Assembly: GCA_963966185.1 (NCBI GenBank)
Contig: CAWZYM010000391.1
Span: 327,183-391,182, forward strand
Direction: 5' to 3'
Source of the DNA: Rhabditoides inermis
Taxonomy: Eukaryota > Nematoda > Chromadorea > Rhabditida > Rhabditidae
Length of the DNA stretch: 64,000 nucleotides
The number at the start of each line of letters is the position of its first letter. Positions within the stretch are counted from its first letter, which is position 1. The notes under the pieces were generated by a model. The model was not told the DNA's origin. It worked only from the letters and a program-made list of their open reading frames with translations, and made no database searches. Of this stretch, positions 10,651-21,487 are shown piece after piece. The translations under genes were made by a program, and so were the position numbers.

Positions 10651-13034
10651 CGCGATCTAAACGATATCAGTGCAAACCACAGGCAGTGCGGATAGTGCAC
10701 CTCCTGTCTGCTGGGGGCAGCCGGTGCGCGCCACCCCCCCCCGAGAAAACGTTCCGTACACGGGGGATTGCCTGCCCCTCAGGGGGCGCGCGCGCGTATC
10801 TCGCTTCCTACAACAGCTAGCGTTACCAAAATCGAAACTTAACCATTTTCTGACATTCTGTTAACATTTATCAGCATCACATTGTTCTCGTAACGATTCT
10901 AAGGAACCTTTCGTTCAATCGCCTTTTGCCGATTCTAGCGCGCGACTAGGGTTAACACAAACCAACCAGCGCTGCCGCGCTGGTTGTAATATGGAGGGCG
11001 CAGAGAACTGAACGGCGCTTGCACTTGCACTTGTTTATTTCTAGAATTTTCTATCATGGCTTTCACAATAATGATGTGTGTTTTTACAACGGGTGGACAT
11101 CTAAATATGAATTTCGATACAGTTTATGTCATTTACGTATGCGAATTGGAAGTACGACGATTAACTTATAAACCTAACCTACATGCAGCAGAATGAAATT
11201 ATTGATCGGCAATTTAAATGAATTAATTTCACAATCATCCTTACATGTTTTAGTTCCATTTCATACCAACCTTATAGTGAGCATCCATTACATTGTTTTT
11301 TATGACATATTTATCCTAATATACACTTCACTTAATAGGAGGCGGAGGAGGCGGAGGAGAGTTGGCATCATTTTGGTGTTCGTTTATTGGCATCATCTTC
11401 CCGAAATACATTTGTTTCCTGTGTGCAGTGAAATATTTTGTTACTGTTCCTGCCATTTCTCCAGTTCAAATATCCCCGCACCATACGCGCGTCATGGCTT
11501 TTTGTTACATCGGTCGCGCGCTAGCAGCGCAATTTGTACTGTACTGAAGCTATCAGTGATGGATGCTACATATGGTCGACATTATGCAAATCTCAAATTT
11601 AAAAAAAAAATATGCAACAGGGAACGTGTTCGCGCACAAATTGCGCTCCTGAAAAAATGGAGAAGACTTTAGTGCATCTTATTACAAACAACTGGTTTTC
11701 AAATTAAAAAAACACGTAGAAGTTTTTTAATGCGTTCCTCCTACAGTTTTCAAATTAACAGGTGATGAAGCATTTTCGAAGGCCAAGCATTTGAGGAGAA
11801 TACAGTATTTTTCTAGTTGGCCCACGAATGTTCGCGTGAATGCTTCGATGTCTATAAGTACTGGCCATCAAGTGGGCGTGGCCTATGATTGCTGCCCTTT
11901 GCCCGAACAATCCACATAATTCCCGCAACCATACTAAGTGCTCCTTCCATCTATTGAAATCCGAGTGGACGCAAATCACAAAGTGTCTCACAAAAAAGTG
12001 CACATACATAAGTTCATTACTACGTATCTATCGCACAAAGAAAGCGCGAAAAAAAATTGTCGGAATATATTTTACGAGCATCTAGTTTATAGCCAATGTA
12101 ATCTTTAAAGATGTTACATCTTTTTATAGCGTTCTATTTCGGATTGTTCAGTAAATGTGATCAGCATTTGAGATTTATGTGTGTCTCAAAATAGATGTTT
12201 TATTATTCCGTCTGACTTCCTACTTGTGTGTATTCGTCACTGATCACAAATGTTTCTGCCTCTGCATTTTCGGCGGAGACCAAAAGAAGATGGATGAGTT
12301 TGCAAAACGTCTTATGTGCAATGAAACTGAATTCGCCAAAATGAGAAAAATGACGAAGAATTAATTAGCATATCGCTACTGTGAAGAATAGTAAAAAGAA
12401 CTGTGAATTGAACGAGATGAAATGTGAGCACACAACCCGGATCTGTTTTTTTTCCAGTGTACTGGTTGAAAGGTCGTTCACAAGCGTGCTCTCGACAGTG
12501 ACAATCATGTGCACTACTTCCGCCATACAACATCCACTATCTAATCATTTCAAATCACAAGTAGTACTGTAGTCATCATTTGCTAACCCGTTCGAGAGCA
12601 GTACATATTATGTGATGTCACTACACAGAAAACACTGCTGCTGATGTGCAGATTGTTGCGTGCACACATCTTTCATCACGTTTGCAGTCCCGAAATAGAC
12701 ATCACTTGGCCCGAAATGGGAGGTGATGTGCAGATGTGATTGGAGAGATGCGAGAGATGCGAGAGAAGAATGAGAATGACGTCAGGCTTGGCACATGTGA
12801 CACTTCCTAACCAATGCGTCATCCTTCACAGTTTCTTGCAGACGGATACCGGTCTTGTGGCATCCGCGAGAGAGAGAGCCAATCCGTTGAACTCTCTCTC
12901 CTTCTCTCCCCCTTCCGCCTCACACACTCTCTCTCTCTAGTCTCTCTCTAGTCTCTCTCTATCCCTTGTCTCTCTCACTCTCTCGGCGTCAAAGTCGTAA
13001 GATCAGTCAGTCATCTGACTCCCATTCACCACGC

Positions 13035-13360
13035 CTATATAAGACTGTCTGGCCACACACACTCCAACCAACACTGCAATCTCGCAGCTACAGTATCCCA
13101 CACGTCTCATACCGTACTCCTTCCACCATGCAGTTCGAACCGTGCACATTCGACTTCACTATTTCCGAGCTCGACCTCTACTACTGAGTATACTGTATTC
13201 TACCGAATCATCCCGGGTACCGTACGCCATGGCCGTCTACAGTAATCTCGCCGCATAAATGCATCCGGTCCAGCTCAGATCTCAAACCTACGAAGAACTC
13301 ATGTGCAGAAGACGACTTTCAACTACGAATTTGCATTCTACAGAATTCTATATCAATAAA
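13035..13360 (+). CDS. Candidate microprotein gene (19 residues at 13128-13187) with TATA box and poly(A) signal
   Basis: CTATATAAG at 13035 is a good TATA box. About 90 bp downstream CCACCATGC is a strong start context at 13128, opening a 19-codon frame (MQFEPCTFDFTISELDLYY, stop TGA at 13185). AATAAA lies at 13355-13360. This would make an intronless transcript of about 300 nt. The peptide is acidic and aromatic and matches no family I know. A longer transcript with a different frame (for example the open frame from 13259) is possible. The call rests on signal order only. Confidence 0.3.
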
Positions 13361-13574
13361 ATGATTTTGAATTATGTCTACGTGTCATACATACATATGG
13401 GCCTATGGGATGTCGGGGAGGGGGACGATACTGGTTTGCGTACTGACGCAAATGGTCTACTGTTATTGGGTGCTCGATTCCTTCAAGTACACATATACTT
13501 GGCTAGACACATGCGTGTGTAACAACCTTTTCTTCCGGTGTATTCCCCTTCCTCTGCGCGGAGTCTACTGTAAT

Positions 13575-13954
13575 CTACCGTACCTCGCGCGCGCTCTCAA
13601 TCGCATCCTGGAGTGGCTGCGTAGCTGCCCGCGCGGCAGATGACTGCGTCGCACCCCGGAACAGACCGGCGAAGAAGTGACGCGCTGCCCTGCAAACAGT
13701 ACCTTTTTGTCGGTGGTCTCTGAGAATCCCTCGTCGCTCTCGCTCTTAGGGGCGGGGCTCTTGCGGGCGGGGCTCGCATCACCGCGCCTGCTCGGGATGT
13801 CTACGCGACCGGGGATTTGAAAGCGCAGCTTGGGCTTATCGGACTTGGTGCCGGCACAGAGAATGAGGAGGGACGGGGTGACGAAGGGGACCACGATCTA
13901 AAGGGACCATGCGGGAGGGAGGAGGACGAGGCGTACCCATAGCAGCTGCAGCAT
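13575..13954 (-). CDS. Small protein with N-terminal signal peptide, unidentified (about 3 exons)
   Basis: Exons (minus): 13954-13937 and 13897-13703 are in frame and give MLQLLW followed by a hydrophobic stretch (IVVPFVTPSLLILCAG), a likely signal peptide. A basic, Ser/Pro-rich segment with SPARKSPAPKSESDEG follows. A last exon 13643-13575 (ATQPLQDAIESAREVR, stop) fits with a 59-bp intron. However, the frame reading AARHFFAGLF upstream of 13643 also looks coding and would need a different junction. Function unknown; the last splice is uncertain. Confidence 0.4.
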
Positions 13955-14475
13955 TGCGAGTAGGGGAAAGAGTGGGGGGGGGCGAGTAGGCGACGGGCGC
14001 GCGGGAAACAGGAATGACCGCCCTCCTCCTTCCCTCCCTCCCTCCCTCCCTGCCTCACTGCGCACGTTCCGTCTAGACGCACCATTCCAATTGCGCTATT
14101 AATCAAAAGCTCGTGGGCGGTTGTGGAAAGTCACGCGCGTTGGTGCAGCGTGCAGCTGGGGTGGAATGGAATGGTAGATGATGGATGGGGATGTTTGTGT
14201 GAAGGCGCTGCAACCGGGACACTGTCGCGCACCAAACACCTACGCATTCTTCAAGCGGCAGCCAACGCTGACTCACCAGGCTATGCGACGTTTTCTCCTT
14301 CTCTCACTTTCTCTATCTCTCTGTGTCTCTGTCTACCTGTGGTTGGCAGATCGAAGGACGCAGACGCGTAGAGTGGGGAGCATGGTAACAGACAGACACT
14401 TGCAGCCTGCAACACACACATCATCAACTCCATCATCAGCACACGTGACCGCTTTTTTCTGTGACGATCGCCGCG

Positions 14476-14476
14476 G

Positions 14477-14525
<49 letters not shown>

Positions 14526-14561
14526 GAGACAGAGAGACAGAGAGAGGGAGAGAGAGAGAGA
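14476..14561. repeat. (GA)n microsatellite
   Basis: Imperfect GA dinucleotide run with GACA interruptions. Reading frames across it are low complexity. Confidence 0.9.
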
Positions 14562-14830
14562 CGTGACGCGTGTGTTCTCTGCTTATGACGCGGGTTGGGC
14601 GAATGGAGTGGTTGGCTTTGTGTAGATGGATGAGGCCGCTCGCACCGGAAAGCATCGATCACTGCACACAAGGCGTGGCGAGTCATTGTCGTCACTATGC
14701 CATTGTGTTGCTCTCTGACTCGTGTTGCAGAGAAATGGAATGCATGTGCAGATCATGAATCACCCGCGCCCAATTCGAACAGCCTTTCCGACCATCGGTC
14801 ATATCAATCCAATCACTTCAAGTACAACAA

Positions 14831-15342
14831 CTATACAGTAGTGTTGGGTCGATTAAGTAATGTTCGATTAATGATTAACGATTAATCGAAAAATCAATCA
14901 AAACTTACGATTAACGATTAATCGATTAATCGTTAATCGAGAAATTGTCGATTAATCGATTAACGATTAATCGTTAATCGAACTTTTGTCGATTAATCGA
15001 TTAATGATTAATTTCCAATCATGTTTCCGTAGCTTGATGTGAAGAGTTACCATAAACAGTTCATTTCTGAGAAAATCAGGCTTATTTCAACTCTTACAAC
15101 GCTCTAGGAAACGAAAACTGTACCGAAATTGAGAAATATACGTTCGATTTAATCGAGATTATTTCGATTAATCGATTAACGATTAATCGTTAATCGAACT
15201 TGTTTCGATTAATCGATTAACGATTAATCGTTAATCGAAACATGTTCGATTAATCGATTAATCGACCGATTAATCGATTAATCGAGCTGATTAATCGAAA
15301 ATTAATCGAAAGTCGATTAATCGACCCATCACTACTATACAG
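14831..15342. mobile_element. hAT-type MITE with 8-bp target duplication
   Basis: The element spans 14839-15334 (496 bp). Its ends are inverted: TAGTGTTGGGTCGATTAA on the left and the complement of TAGTGATGGGTCGATTAA on the right, one mismatch in 18. It is flanked by a perfect 8-bp duplication, CTATACAG, at 14831-14838 and 15335-15342. The interior is made of palindromic CGATTAATCG / CGATTAACG blocks around a unique core (about 15015-15150). An 8-bp duplication with TAGTG/CAGTG-like ends is typical of hAT transposons. There is no transposase frame, so it is non-autonomous. Confidence 0.9.
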
Positions 15343-16444
15343 GTCAGGTGTCAGAAATCTGTAGGAAGCAAATGCGAGGGGATGTGTGTAAAGTGTCATG
15401 GAAAAGATGAAGGGCGAAGAATCAACAACGTCGAAAAGGGAAAGGAAACGGCGAGACATATTTCGGGACTATTGACATAGATCAACTTTGTGTTTTGTGT
15501 TATGCGAATATCAGGCAAACAAGTTCTCGGGAAGTGAAAAGAGAACGGTCCAAAATGAGCACCAAGATCTGGTTGATGATAATAAGATCGATAATTATAG
15601 GTGGAATGAAAATAGAAATGCGGCATGGCGCAGCGCGCTACGAACTGTCAAAATAGGAATAAAATGGGAAGATAGGGGTTTTGTGCGGGCTGATAGCAGG
15701 TTCAGAGGTGCAATCTGCAGATATCACTCATGCAAAATCACGCAATAACTAGCTGATTAGAAAACAATTAGATCAACACCAAAATACTCTCAACGTACAA
15801 ATCAAAAATCGACAAATGGAATAATGAGAGGGTACAAAGTGTTCGCGTTTCCCAATCACTAGTTATTTACTGAGCGTACAATTCGCGAATTCGAAAACAG
15901 AGACAGGCACTCAATTCACATGTTTCAATAGCGGACGAAAGTAGGAGAGTGGACGTGAGGTTTAAAAATTTACTGACCAGTGCAGTGATCGGTATGAACA
16001 TGAGATGTTACCTCGTTAGCTGGAAGTCAATTGTGGGAACGTGAACGTGAGCTTTGAAATACAAAACTAGCTAGAACTACAATCTAGTAAATCCCATGAT
16101 CTGACAGGATGTTGCATAGAACATTCATTGGGTACCTAACAGCTGAGTGAGAACAATGCAAACAAGCTCGCAAAAGAGAAAGGGAGAGGGAGAGATAGAG
16201 AAAAAGAAAGGCTGGTCGCGTGTCAATAATTAAAAAGAAAACAGCAACCCTTTATCTCATTGCGCTATTTACACGTACTTACACCTATGTACAATGTTGG
16301 ACGAGTAGCTATTGTATACACGTTCTGTGCGTTCTCGATAAGGAAAGTGACGGTAATCAATGAAAAGTCTAATGACGAATCTACCTACACTCGTCAGACA
16401 GTGGCAAAGTGCACAATAACTATACTAGTGCTATCAGAACCGAT
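15343..16444. other. Intergenic, no gene seen
   Basis: AT-rich sequence between the MITE and the BTB gene stop codon, with many in-frame stops and no consistent exon pairs. A GAGAAAGGGAGAGGGAG run lies near 16168-16210. Confidence 0.5.
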
Positions 16445-18339
16445 CTAGAGTTTCCCGATGAGCTTTGGGTCGACGGACTTGCATCCTTCCCTGTACGCGA
16501 CCAACTTGATCGACCTGAACATTTCGTTGTATAATAGCGATATACGACTTGTGTCACCTAATTGCAGGGTCTTCGACTCTCTTCCCGCATGGCATAGTGG
16601 ATGGGGTGAAGAGGGTGGTCGGAGGACGCGGACAACGAATCTACAAAGATCCATGTATGCATCTGAAATCAATGCGGTCACCCACCGCCAGTTTGTGCTG
16701 TGAGCAGAATGCGAATCCGCACTGCCCGCACGCGTAAGGCGCCTCGTCGCAGCATCTGCAAGCATAGCTATGCGCCGCCCCTCGAGATTCCGCCCACCCC
16801 ATGATGGAGCAGCTCCTCTCGGCAGTCTCCGCGTGGTTCCATGCGTGTTCGGCGAGGAGTGATGGCTGATCGGGAGAGGCGGCCGATGCGAACAGAGCGG
16901 CCACCAGACGAGGGTGACACAGCTACAATTCGTACGTCACTTGCTGTCCATTTACGCTTACATCACTTCGCACTTTGTGTTTTTTGCTCGCCGCAGCAGC
17001 GTGATTTGTGATTTGGCGCTCATCCAATTGTGAATTGTGATTTGGTGTGAGAGAAATGTGATCGCTCGACCAATCTAGCTCACGTATCGTGATTTCGGTG
17101 AGAGAGATCGAATCATCTATCACTTCTGCAGCCGCTGCGTTATTTTAGGACAACGAATGGGTATCGAAATAGAAGTAGAGAAATGTCCAGAACGTCATGG
17201 GAGAATGTTCTCTGTGATCGAATCAACCGTGCACCGCTCACTAATGCACTAATCAAATGGTTGTTCTGTGCTGTGAACTATACAACACCATAAAACTCAC
17301 CGATTCCGCGACGTTTTCTCTGACGAGTGCATCGAGACCGAAATATGCTAAGCGACCAAGGAGATTGGAAACACCCTGAAAGAGAAGACGTGAGGAGACG
17401 GAGGAAAGAGGGGAGAACGTGCCTTCTTGACTCCGTGCTGTCCCACCGCACACAGCATGGACGCGCAGCAGTGCAGACAGGGAGTGCGCAGCGGAAGTAC
17501 CTCCACTCAAACAGACACCGTCACGAAGAGTGTGCATCCCACTCACCCAGGAACTTCTCGCATCTCCTCATGAGAGACGGCACGTCCCACTGGTCTGCCA
17601 GATTGATGAGCACGGCACAGTTGTGTTCTGTGAAGGAGGGAGTAGGCGAGACACGGAGCCACTCTCACCGTTCACCTCCCTCCTGTCTCCGGACTGACTC
17701 GCGCACACTGCCTCCAGGAACAGTTCCACCTCGTCCGCATCTTCTGTCTGGGAACACGCATGCGATGGATAAGAAGATTCTGCGCCTACCAGTTCGGTTT
17801 TGTTCTCCTGTCCCTCGATGAATCCTCTGTTGAAGCACAGCTGATGGAAGTACGGGGAGAGTTCGGCGAGATAGTAGGGGTTGACGAAAAAGACGCGTTC
17901 TAGAGAGGATTGTATGGAACCGTATGCAACTGTTGAGTACCTTTCGTGACGAGCCTATAGGTCCTCAGTTGTGTCTGCCTTGTGAATTGTGATTCTCCAG
18001 TGGAGGGAGCGGGATGGCAACAGGAAGTCATAGGGGGTGCCTGTGAAATGGAAGTTCGTGTCGCAAAGCTAGAAAAATGTATCACCTTTGTTTTCTTCTC
18101 TTTCTCGACGAACAGAGCGGGATCAAATTTCGGAAGAAGTAGCGGTTCGTAGAAATCTACCTTGAATATTTTAAAAAAATAAGGTATTTTAATATGTAGA
18201 ACACGCACATTATTGAAATAGTCAATAATTGTCCATTTCTCTTTTTAAAAATCCGCACGATTCCTGAGAGAATAATTACAACTGAGATGGTAACTAGTAG
18301 TTTACTATGCCTAGAATATACCTGCAGAGGTAGAACCAT
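16445..18339 (-). CDS. BTB/POZ-domain protein with C-terminal cysteine cluster, about 336 aa
   Basis: Exons (minus): 18339-18322, 18160-18086, 18040-17941, 17899-17790, 17747-17669, 17627-17547, 17505-17423, 17375-17301, 16922-16686, 16640-16558, 16514-16445; total 1011 nt, in frame. The BTB fold is recognisable from RVFFVNPYYLAELSPYF, then LCFNRGFIE, VELFLEAVC and VLINLADQWDVPSLMRRCE. BTB proteins dimerise and many serve as CUL3 ubiquitin-ligase adaptors. The domain is followed by LAYFGLDALV and, near residue 280, a dense cluster CRCCDEAPYACGQCGFAFCS that looks metal-binding and is unusual after a nematode BTB domain. The junction after 17423 uses a GC donor (AAGAAG/GCACGT) in my model; the first two exons are the least certain. 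Confidence 0.75.
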
Positions 18340-18543
18340 CGGCGCATTCAAAAATCGCGAACTAATAGACGATCAGCTGATCGAAAGAAGAGAAGAGAGG
18401 AGAGACAACAAAACTCGACAAGAAACAGTTGGCGTCAACAACGTTGCCTACGCCTCGCTGGAAAAAAAAACCCAACAAGTCAGTCAGCTGATCGAAGAAG
18501 TGGGACACAATCGATGTGCGGGAAGACTCAAAAGATCAATGGA

Positions 18544-18547
18544 GAGG

Positions 18548-18586
<39 letters not shown>
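18544..18586. repeat. (GA)n microsatellite
   Basis: Pure GA dinucleotide run upstream of the BTB gene. Confidence 0.9.
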
Positions 18587-18587
<1 letters not shown>

Positions 18588-18700
18588 CAGGGAGGGAGTG
18601 AGAGGAGGAGAGAGTTATTGTTTGAGGTTGCAAGTTGCACCCGCGTGGCCGCAGCATCTAGTGTGTAATGAGTGCGCACTGCAAATAGAGTGCGTTCGAG

Positions 18701-18802
<102 letters not shown>

Positions 18803-18944
18803 TAACTGGAATGTATACAAGTAAATAGCATTAATGGGGAATTCCACACTCGCACACTCTCATATGCTCTCTTTCTCTTTCCTGAGGGATGATGCGAGTT
18901 TACACTCAATGAGGCAAGTGTGTGATCGTGTGATGTGAACTCTG

Positions 18945-18991
<47 letters not shown>

Positions 18992-19317
18992 AGAAGGTGG
19001 GTGAGGGAGAGAGGGAGAGAGTATATGATCAAGGAGAATCGGAGAAAGAGAGCGATGGAAGATAGTTTGTGTGTGAAGAGACTCAAACCGCACTCATATA
19101 ATGTATAAAGGCTTTATATCTGCACAATTTCACAATATACAAACACGCAAATAAATATCCACATGAAACAATTTATATATATACAGATTCGTGTTGTGCG
19201 GGAAAGAAGAGAGTGAACTGTACATGAGTGACTAATGAGTGAGTGAAGCGAAGGCTGGAGGGTGAAATCACGAAGGAACAGATCTACCGGGTGTGCGTCT
19301 TCTCGGGACAGAAGACT

Positions 19318-19405
19318 TGGTGCAGATAACGTGCAGATGACGTGCAGTTGACGAGCGCTATGACTACGGAGAGTCGTCGGAGACTATGACGAATGGTTTG
19401 CAGGT
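19318..19405. repeat. About 85-bp dispersed repeat, copy 1
   Basis: Contains GTGCAGATAACGTGCAGATG, then CTATGACTACGGAGAGTCG and a GACTATGACGAATG tail. A close copy lies at 20327-20411, about 1 kb away, inside intron sequence of the same gene. Both copies contain short tandem GTGCAGATGAC-like units. Confidence 0.85.
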
Positions 19406-19497
19406 CTGTTGATCGCACGCGCGCACCAACACCCCACCGCTCCAACGCATGCTGCAAATCGAACTACAGTGGTATGGGAATCATGCAGGTGAACTAC

Positions 19498-19976
19498 CTG
19501 TGTCTGTTCTCATACACCCCACTCCGATAGCCATCCGATGGCTTCACGGTGATGAGAAGATACGCAGCTGTCACTGAAATGGAATCCAAGACTAATAAAA
19601 GCGAAGTGTTTATTGTATATCCGCCGGTCAAGAAAAATGAGCCGAGAGACAGAGAGAGAGAGAGAGAGAGATAGAGAGAGAGAAATATTTTTTTTTTAGC
19701 CGGTTGAATCCGGGGTCCTCCTAGTCGAGAACAAGATAGGGTTCTTGGATTACGACGACGTCAGCAGAGGTAGTTGGGTTGGTTGGCGTCGGACGTCTTG
19801 AACTCCGTTCTTGAGTCCGTAGATGGTGCTGTGACGCCTTCTGGCTACCATGAGAGTGGATTGCCACACCACAGGGGCTTGGTGAATTTCGCAAGAATGG
19901 TTGACTCCGAGGGGGATCGAACCAGCGACCGTGAGATTGAGAGACGAACGCTCTATCCACTGAGCCGCGCCCCCGG

Positions 19977-20060
<84 letters not shown>

Positions 20061-21487
20061 AGGGAGTCACCTGAAGCGACTAGAGCAGCAACAAAGAGAA
20101 CGGATGCCAAGCAGTGCACGTAACACGCCAGTCCAAGTTTGTTCTGCAAACAATACTTTGAGTATATTGAATGGATGTTCTCACGCTCACAAAAAAGTTT
20201 TGGAAGAAACACACAGTTGAATTAGGAAGGAACCAGTGACCATTGGAACAACTCAATTTCCTTTCCTCCACTGATTTCGCGTATCTCCTCATTGTCACGT
20301 TTCCCTCATAATCTGGTTGTGTCGTGGTGCAGATGACGTGCATATGACGTGCAGATAACGAGCCCTATGACTATGGAGAGTCGTCGGAGACTATGACGAA
20401 TGATTTTCAGGTAGTCTCCTACCGGGTAGTTGCCGTCCAGTCCGGGTGCGAATCGCGTCTCCTTCCGGTATGCCGCATACAGAAAGATGACGTCCGCCAA
20501 AATCGAACACGCACCTAGAACACATTCCTTTTCAAATCGTAAATCTTGTGGGGAAAAAGCTGGTGTTTTCAGTAGTTTATATCTAACCTTTAATTAATCA
20601 AGTGTTTTATGGTGCTTAGGTGCAAATGATACAGTTTATTCACCTGTCATGAATATAGCGACGACATAAAGGAGACTGTTGGGTGGGAAGCACGGACTGC
20701 AGATTCCAATGACTAGGCCTGAATCGACGCTGTGATGAAGAGAATCCACCCTCTTCCACCCACCAATCAGACCAAACAGGAACGTAAATATCGCAAAGAA
20801 AATCACCGCCTTGTGTTGAGCTGAAACAATATTATATAGTATTCTTTTGGTGAAAAACATCTCAAACTCACGTAAGAATCTGTGGAGGAGGAATTCTCTG
20901 CTGGTGGCGTCGCCTCGTTCGAGGGCCGTGCGGAGAAGACCTGGAGGAGTGAGGGGTTTGTATTGTGGAAGAAAGGAGGACGCGGACATACCTTGCACTG
21001 CCGGGTCGAACTTGTATGTGCACTTGTGTCGAGCGTCCGCGTGTGGATCTAAATGGAGCACATGGAATGGGGAGAGAGAGGGATGCGACTGACTGTTCAC
21101 TTGACTGAGTGGGATGATGTCTCCATCCGGTATGATACAATCCCACCACAGACCGTGCTGGTGTGTCACGTGTTGTTCTTCGATCACTGCGACCTGCAAG
21201 ACATATGTTCATGCACTAGGGTTACTGTATCACTATGTCTCAGACGGTCTCAATAGACTCAATCATATATACATACATGTACTATTAGTAATTCGCCACA
21301 TCTCAACAAAATTTGGCATCACTATGTCTCTTGGTGTTATTTTGTTTTGTGACTACTACTATCATAAGACTCATATTCATCATACCTGCCATATCGGGCT
21401 GAATAAACTGAACGCAGTGAGTAGAAGTCCGCAAGTGATAAGAAAGAGTGAGAGGAGGAGGACCATCTTATATGAGGTGTACGACAT
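19498..21487 (-). CDS. Claudin-like four-pass membrane protein (7 exons found, C terminus unresolved)
   Basis: Claudin/PMP22-type tetraspan protein, expected at cell junctions or in channel regulation. Exons (minus): 21487-21386, 21193-20992, 20940-20872, 20820-20644, 20514-20423, 20143-20071, 19573-19498; phases agree. TM1 is LLLSLFLITCGLLLTAFSLF. The first loop has HGLWWDC and later HKCTYKF, matching the claudin W-GLW-C-C signature. TM2 is VIFFAIFTFLFGLIGGW, TM3 runs from SLLYVVAIFMTG into ILADVIFLYAAYRKE, and TM4 is CLASVLFVAALVAS. The last exon found ends in phase 2, so at least one more lies below 19498; a tail exon near 19200-19310 is possible in two frames. The first ATG follows TCCTTGCAGAGC, a probable trans-splice site. 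A SINE sits in the last intron. Confidence 0.8.
19690..19979 (-). mobile_element. tRNA-derived SINE
   Basis: On the minus strand the element begins GCCGGGGGCGCGGCTCAGTGG, where GCGGCTCAGTGG resembles a polymerase III A box, and about 35 bp on carries GGTTCGATCCCC, a good B box. A unique body of about 200 bp follows. It is flanked by (TA)n at 19980-20023 and (GA)n. It lies in the intron between exons 6 and 7 of the claudin-like gene, in the same orientation as the gene. Confidence 0.75.
19979..20056. repeat. (TA)n-(GA)n compound microsatellite
   Basis: TA run at 19980-20023 joined directly to a GA run at 20024-20056, at the promoter end of the minus-strand SINE. Confidence 0.9.
20327..20411. 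repeat. About 85-bp dispersed repeat, copy 2
   Basis: Matches 19318-19405 in order and orientation (GTGCAGATGACGTGCATATG, CTATGACTATGGAGAGTCG, then GACTATGACGAATG). It ends just downstream of the claudin-like exon at 20423-20514, within an intron. Confidence 0.85.

Larger units (their letters stand above)
8863..13034. other. Gene-poor interval with scattered repeats
   Basis: No multi-exon reading frame with consistent splice phases was found on either strand. The first few hundred bases should hold the PGP promoter. The interval contains a perfect fold-back repeat (10064-10361), a tRNA-like element (about 10560-10650), a GGCGGA run near 11339 and CT-rich DNA near 12895-12985. Short open frames near 9513, 11193 and 12179 have no recognisable features. 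Confidence 0.5.
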
